DNA of 8,480 bases, taken from contig JAFVEU010000027.1 in the NCBI GenBank assembly GCA_017475845.1, positions 1 to 8,480 of the forward strand. Reading direction: 5' to 3'. Each line of letters opens with the position of its first letter. Within the stretch, counting starts at the first letter, position 1. A model generated the notes under the pieces. It was given only the letters and a program-made list of their open reading frames with translations. It did no database searches and was not told the origin of the DNA. Origin of the DNA: Lachnospiraceae bacterium. Its GTDB lineage: Bacteria > Bacillota > Clostridia > Lachnospirales > Lachnospiraceae. A program made the translations under genes and the position numbers. Of the stretch, positions 6,064 through 8,480 are shown in pieces.

Positions 6064-6104
6064 ATATACAAAAGGGCCCCGCAGCGAAAGTGCCGCGGGG
6101 CCCT
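6064..6104 (-). terminator. Rho-independent terminator of the NCS2 permease gene
   Basis: Read leftward, AGGGCCCCGCGGC pairs with GCTGCGGGGCCCT (arms 6104-6092 and 6085-6073, 13 bp with one G-U pair) around a six-base loop. It is followed by TTTTGTATAT and begins 14 bases after the TGA stop. The stem could also stop converging transcripts from the left, but the T-run on that side is poor. Confidence 0.85.
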
Positions 6105-6118
6105 GGTATTTCTGTTTA

Positions 6119-7486
6119 TCAGCTGAAATTTGTAACCAGGGTAATGATCCTCAATGCAAAGAGCACGAATGCTATCCACATAACAGGGCTCACGTCCTTT
6201 GCCTTTCCTTCAGCAACCTTTAAGACAACCCATGCAACGATGGCGAACATGATACCCGTAGCGATGGAATAAGCAAGGGGCATCATGAGTATGGCAAGAT
6301 AAGCACCGGCAACGTCGGCGATATCTCCGTCAAAGGTTATCCTTCTTGCGCTGGAGAGCATCAGCATTCCCACATAGAGAAGGGCGGGAGTCGTAGCGAA
6401 GCTGGGGATCGCAAGAAAGATGGGTGAAAGCACCAGAGCAGCCAGGAACATGATACCTGTTGTAAGGGATGTAAGTCCGGTCTTTCCTCCTGCTGCCACA
6501 CCTGCGGAGGATTCCACGAAGGAAGTGATGGTGGATGTACCGAGGCAGGCTCCGAATACGGTACCTATAGCGTCAGCCATGAGAACTCTGCCTGCGCGGG
6601 GAAGCTCACCCTTTTCATCCAGCAGTCCGGCCTTGTCCGCAACACCTACAACTGTTCCTATGGTATCAAAGAGATCCACATAGAGGAACGCAAAGACAAT
6701 GGCTATAAACTGGATGATATGGCTTGCAGCCCAGCCGAAATTAAACTTAAATGCGGTATTGGCGATACCTCCCAGCTGAAGACCTACGGAGAAATCGGGA
6801 AGCACACTGTAAACCCCTGCTTCCACATCAACCACATACCAGCCGGCAGCCTCAGCAATGATGCCGAGAACCCAGGTGGCAAGGATACCGATAAGAACAG
6901 CACCTGTAACATTATAGTGGGCAAGGATCAGAATGATGAAAAATCCGATGATCGCCAGTGTAACCTGAGGGGCAGCAAAGGAACCGAGATCCACAAGGGT
7001 TGCATCGCTGTTCACGATGATGCCTGCACCCTGAAGTCCGATGAAAGCAATAAAGAGTCCAATACCGGCGGAAATACCGTTCTTCAGGTTCTGGGGAATA
7101 CCGTTGACCATTGATTCACGAACCTTGAAGAGGGAGAAGACGATAAAGATGATACCTTCCACCAGAACCGCGGTAAGAGCGATGGTGAAAGGGTTTTCCT
7201 GATCCGCAAGCTCTCCTAAGCATACGGTATAGGCAAAATAAGCATTAAGTCCCAGTCCTGCGGAAAGGGCGATGGGATAATTGGCAAAGAACGCCATGAT
7301 AAAGGTGGCAACAGCCGATGCCACTGCAGTAGCTACAAAAACGCCGCTCCTGTCCATAACGGTACCCAGGATATTAGGGTTTACGGCGAGAATGTAGGCC
7401 ATTGTAAGGAACGTGGTCAGACCGGCGATGATCTCAGTCCTGACCGTTGTATTGTGTTCCTTGAGCTTGAAACATTTCTCCAACAT
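6119..7486 (-). CDS. NCS2 family purine permease (AzgA/PbuG-like, guanine/hypoxanthine)
   Basis: A 455-residue inner-membrane nucleobase transporter, full length for the AzgA-like branch of the nucleobase:cation symporter-2 family. Family signatures are intact: T-E-I-I-A-G-L-T-T-F-L-T-M-A-Y in the first membrane segment (17-31), N-Y-P-I-A-L-S-A-G-L-G-L-N-A-Y near 69-83, D-L-F-D-T-I-G-T-V-V-G-V-A at 271-283, and L-G-T-S-T-I-T-S-F-V-E-S-S-A-G-V at 315-330, the segments that carry substrate-binding residues in this family. Hydrophobic stretches fit the usual 12-14 membrane segments. No signal peptide is expected. The branch usually moves guanine and hypoxanthine, sometimes adenine, with protons; the exact base cannot be read from sequence. 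AGGAGG stands eight bases before the ATG at 7486. It has its own promoter (7569-7597) and a strong terminator, so it is probably monocistronic. It supports purine salvage. Confidence 0.92.
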   Translation of the reverse strand: MLEKCFKLKEHNTTVRTEIIAGLTTFLTMAYILAVNPNILGTVMDRSGVFVATAVASAVATFIMAFFANYPIALSAGLGLNAYFAYTVCLGELADQENPFTIALTAVLVEGIIFIVFSLFKVRESMVNGIPQNLKNGISAGIGLFIAFIGLQGAGIIVNSDATLVDLGSFAAPQVTLAIIGFFIILILAHYNVTGAVLIGILATWVLGIIAEAAGWYVVDVEAGVYSVLPDFSVGLQLGGIANTAFKFNFGWAASHIIQFIAIVFAFLYVDLFDTIGTVVGVADKAGLLDEKGELPRAGRVLMADAIGTVFGACLGTSTITSFVESSAGVAAGGKTGLTSLTTGIMFLAALVLSPIFLAIPSFATTPALLYVGMLMLSSARRITFDGDIADVAGAYLAILMMPLAYSIATGIMFAIVAWVVLKVAEGKAKDVSPVMWIAFVLFALRIITLVTNFS

Positions 7487-7513
7487 AACTTGATCCTCCT
7501 CTAAAATCTTTCA

Positions 7514-7556
7514 TGCCCTGCGTCACAGACCTTTAACTCCTTTAATGCCGCAGGCA
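7514..7556 (-). promoter_or_regulatory. Foldable 5' leader of the NCS2 permease gene
   Basis: The roughly 75-base leader contains TGCCTGCG (7556-7549) facing CGCAGGGCA (7522-7514), an 8-bp stem with one bulged G. TGCC-TGC-GGCA (7556-7546) is a competing small hairpin. The loop holds a 9-base-period direct repeat, TTAAAGG (7545-7539 and 7536-7530). Many clostridial purine permease genes carry riboswitches, but the guanine-aptamer core is not recognisable. The AGGAGG site is outside the stem, so any control would not be simple masking. Confidence 0.35.
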
Positions 7557-7568
7557 ATTACCTCTGTA

Positions 7569-7597
7569 ATTATGATTTTAAGGATGGATTATGTCAA
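7569..7597 (-). promoter_or_regulatory. Promoter of the NCS2 permease gene
   Basis: A perfect TTGACA (7597-7592), a 17-base spacer and CATAAT (7574-7569) on the minus strand lie between the murI stop and the permease start. The expected start near 7562 gives a leader of about 75 bases. The -35 box begins only 22 bases beyond the murI stop codon and abuts a duplicated copy of the murI 3' end (7600-7620). Confidence 0.75.
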
Positions 7598-7599
7598 GG

Positions 7600-7641
7600 A
7601 CTTTATTGTGATCCTGTTTTACTTTATTCTGATCCCGTTCT
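7600..7641. repeat. Imperfect 21-bp tandem duplication at the 3' end of murI
   Basis: Positions 7621-7641 (last codons and first stop base of murI) and 7600-7620 (just beyond) match at 18 of 21 bases, including a 15-base block (7621-7635 against 7600-7614) with one difference. The period is seven codons, so translation past the stop would give R-I-T-I-K, echoing the real end G-I-R-I-K. This looks like replication slippage followed by divergence. Confidence 0.7.
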
Positions 7642-8419
7642 TCTCAAGCAGAAAGAGAGCCCTCTCCTTCATTTCGGGAGAATCCGAAGAGTTTTCGATA
7701 ATTATCCTGCCCTCCTTCTCCCTGTTCTTTAAGAGTCCCTTTTCCCTGAGCCGCCTCTTTAGTTCCCTGGCAGTGCCGAGACTCCCGTCTATTATGCGGA
7801 TCCTGTCATTATTCAGGTACTTCCTGAGTCGGGGCTTTATAAAGGGATAGTGGGTGCATCCCAGTACTATGGTCTCGGTATCATCCGTAAGATATTTTTT
7901 CAGATGCGCATCAAAAAAAGCGTCAAGCTCAGGATCGTCAAGATCCCCTTCCTCCACGAATTCCATAAGCCCGGGGCAGGAAACCGAAACCAGGTCCGAG
8001 TCACCCCTGAAACGCTCCACAAGATCCTTATATTTCTGCTGGGCTATGGTCATGGGAGTGGCCATAACTATTATCCTGCCGCCTTTATTAGCTTCCACAG
8101 CGGGCTTGATAGCGGGTTCGATCCCGACTATGGGAAGATCCGGATGATCCTCCCTAAGGCTCCTTACAGCAGCTCCGGTGGCGGTATTACAGGCCACAGC
8201 CAGACCCTTTATACCCCTTTCAAGGAGCTTGTCCACAACAGCATATGTGAGTTTTCTTATCTCTTCCTGAGGTCTGGTCCCGTAAGGGGCATTGGCAGAA
8301 TCCCCATAATACAGGAAATCCTCGGAGGGCATTTCGCGCACCGCTTCTATCAGTACACTCAGGCCTCCGAGTCCTGAATACATGAAACCTATGGGAAGAT
8401 CCTTCTTATCCGTTTCCAT
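7619..8419 (-). CDS. murI: Glutamate racemase with Tyr in place of the usual active-site Asp
   Basis: A cytosolic 266-residue Asp/Glu racemase-family protein; MurI makes D-glutamate for peptidoglycan. Seen in order: I-G-F-M-Y-S-G-L-G-G-L (10-20), Y-Y-G-D-S-A-N-A-P-Y-G (37-47), A-C-N-T-A-T with catalytic C77, V-E-E-G near 155-158, and G-C-T-H-Y-P with the second catalytic C188 and H190. The first motif is normally D-S-G; here Asp is Tyr14 (TAT at 8380-8378), one base from GAT. That Asp assists the first catalytic Cys, so activity may be reduced or altered unless the base is an error. The ATG at 8419 is the first possible start, since TAA lies four codons upstream in frame. The only good AAGGAG is 21 bases away inside the preceding gene, whose stop is nine bases upstream, so translational coupling is likely. 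No terminator follows before the permease promoter. Confidence 0.88.
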   Translation of the reverse strand: METDKKDLPIGFMYSGLGGLSVLIEAVREMPSEDFLYYGDSANAPYGTRPQEEIRKLTYAVVDKLLERGIKGLAVACNTATGAAVRSLREDHPDLPIVGIEPAIKPAVEANKGGRIIVMATPMTIAQQKYKDLVERFRGDSDLVSVSCPGLMEFVEEGDLDDPELDAFFDAHLKKYLTDDTETIVLGCTHYPFIKPRLRKYLNNDRIRIIDGSLGTARELKRRLREKGLLKNREKEGRIIIENSSDSPEMKERALFLLEKNGIRIK

Positions 8420-8428
8420 GGTACTTTT

Positions 8429-8480
8429 TTATTTATCCGTCTCCTTATTTCCGGCTTCAGCTGCAGGCTGCTCTGCTGCA
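8429..8480 (-). CDS. C-terminal tail of an unidentified upstream gene
   Basis: A frame open to the right edge encodes A-A-E-Q-P-A-A-E-A-G-N-K-E-T-D-K and stops at TAA (8431-8429), nine bases before the murI ATG. The composition (Ala, Glu, Gln, Pro, Lys) suggests a hydrophilic, probably disordered tail, and the tight spacing suggests an operon with murI. The murI ribosome site AAGGAG (8446-8441) lies inside this frame. The protein cannot be identified from 16 residues. Confidence 0.45.
   Translation of the reverse strand, partial: AAEQPAAEAGNKETDK

Noticed and set aside
5887..6126. Small plus-strand gene in the convergent gap
   Set aside because: The frame lacks a ribosome site, crosses hairpins and the permease terminator, and its product has no protein-like conservation that I recognise.
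7487..7568. Classical guanine/adenine riboswitch before the permease
   Set aside because: The three-way-junction core of that class is not recognisable in the leader, and the only clear stem is a bulged 8-bp hairpin.

Overview
The window looks like ordinary chromosome from an anaerobic Bacillota, most likely class Clostridia and possibly Lachnospiraceae. This is judged by eye from protein style (ROK regulators with N-terminal winged helices, an AzgA-type NCS2 permease, MurI with a Y-G-D-S-x-N-A-P-Y-G motif), AGGAGG-type ribosome sites, TTGACA/TATAAT promoters with 17-bp spacers and moderate GC. I see no phage, IS, CRISPR or RNA-gene signature. Six complete genes plus the tail of a seventh are present, and one of the six is interrupted by a stop codon.

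Layout from left to right. Positions 1-321 hold no complete gene: a leftward promoter (144-172) drives a strongly structured leader that runs off the left edge, a palindromic candidate operator (216-237) lies upstream of it, and a terminator (253-284) ends the next gene. Two ROK-family regulators follow on the minus strand (322-1464 and 1577-2758). The first has a near-consensus promoter with two copies of an 11-bp palindrome placed for autorepression. Reading the other way is a two-gene operon: a PurF-like protein (2902-4323) that keeps the PRPP site and Fe-S cysteines but has lost the glutaminase nucleophile and neighbouring motifs, then a UPF0371/DUF1846 gene (4327-5805) interrupted by a single in-frame TAG at codon 114. 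The convergent gap 5806-6118 holds hairpins, AT-rich palindromes and an unexpected leftward promoter. On the minus strand come an NCS2 purine permease (6119-7486) with its own promoter and a foldable leader, MurI glutamate racemase (7619-8419) with Tyr in place of its usual active-site Asp, and the C-terminal tail of an upstream gene.

A loose purine theme is visible (PurF paralogue, purine permease, PRPP motif), but the sequence shows no shared regulation. The best candidates for something not fully described are the glutaminase-dead PurF paralogue paired with UPF0371, and the unclassified structured leader at the left edge. The amber codon and the MurI substitution each need only one base change, so sequencing error or recent mutation must be excluded first.
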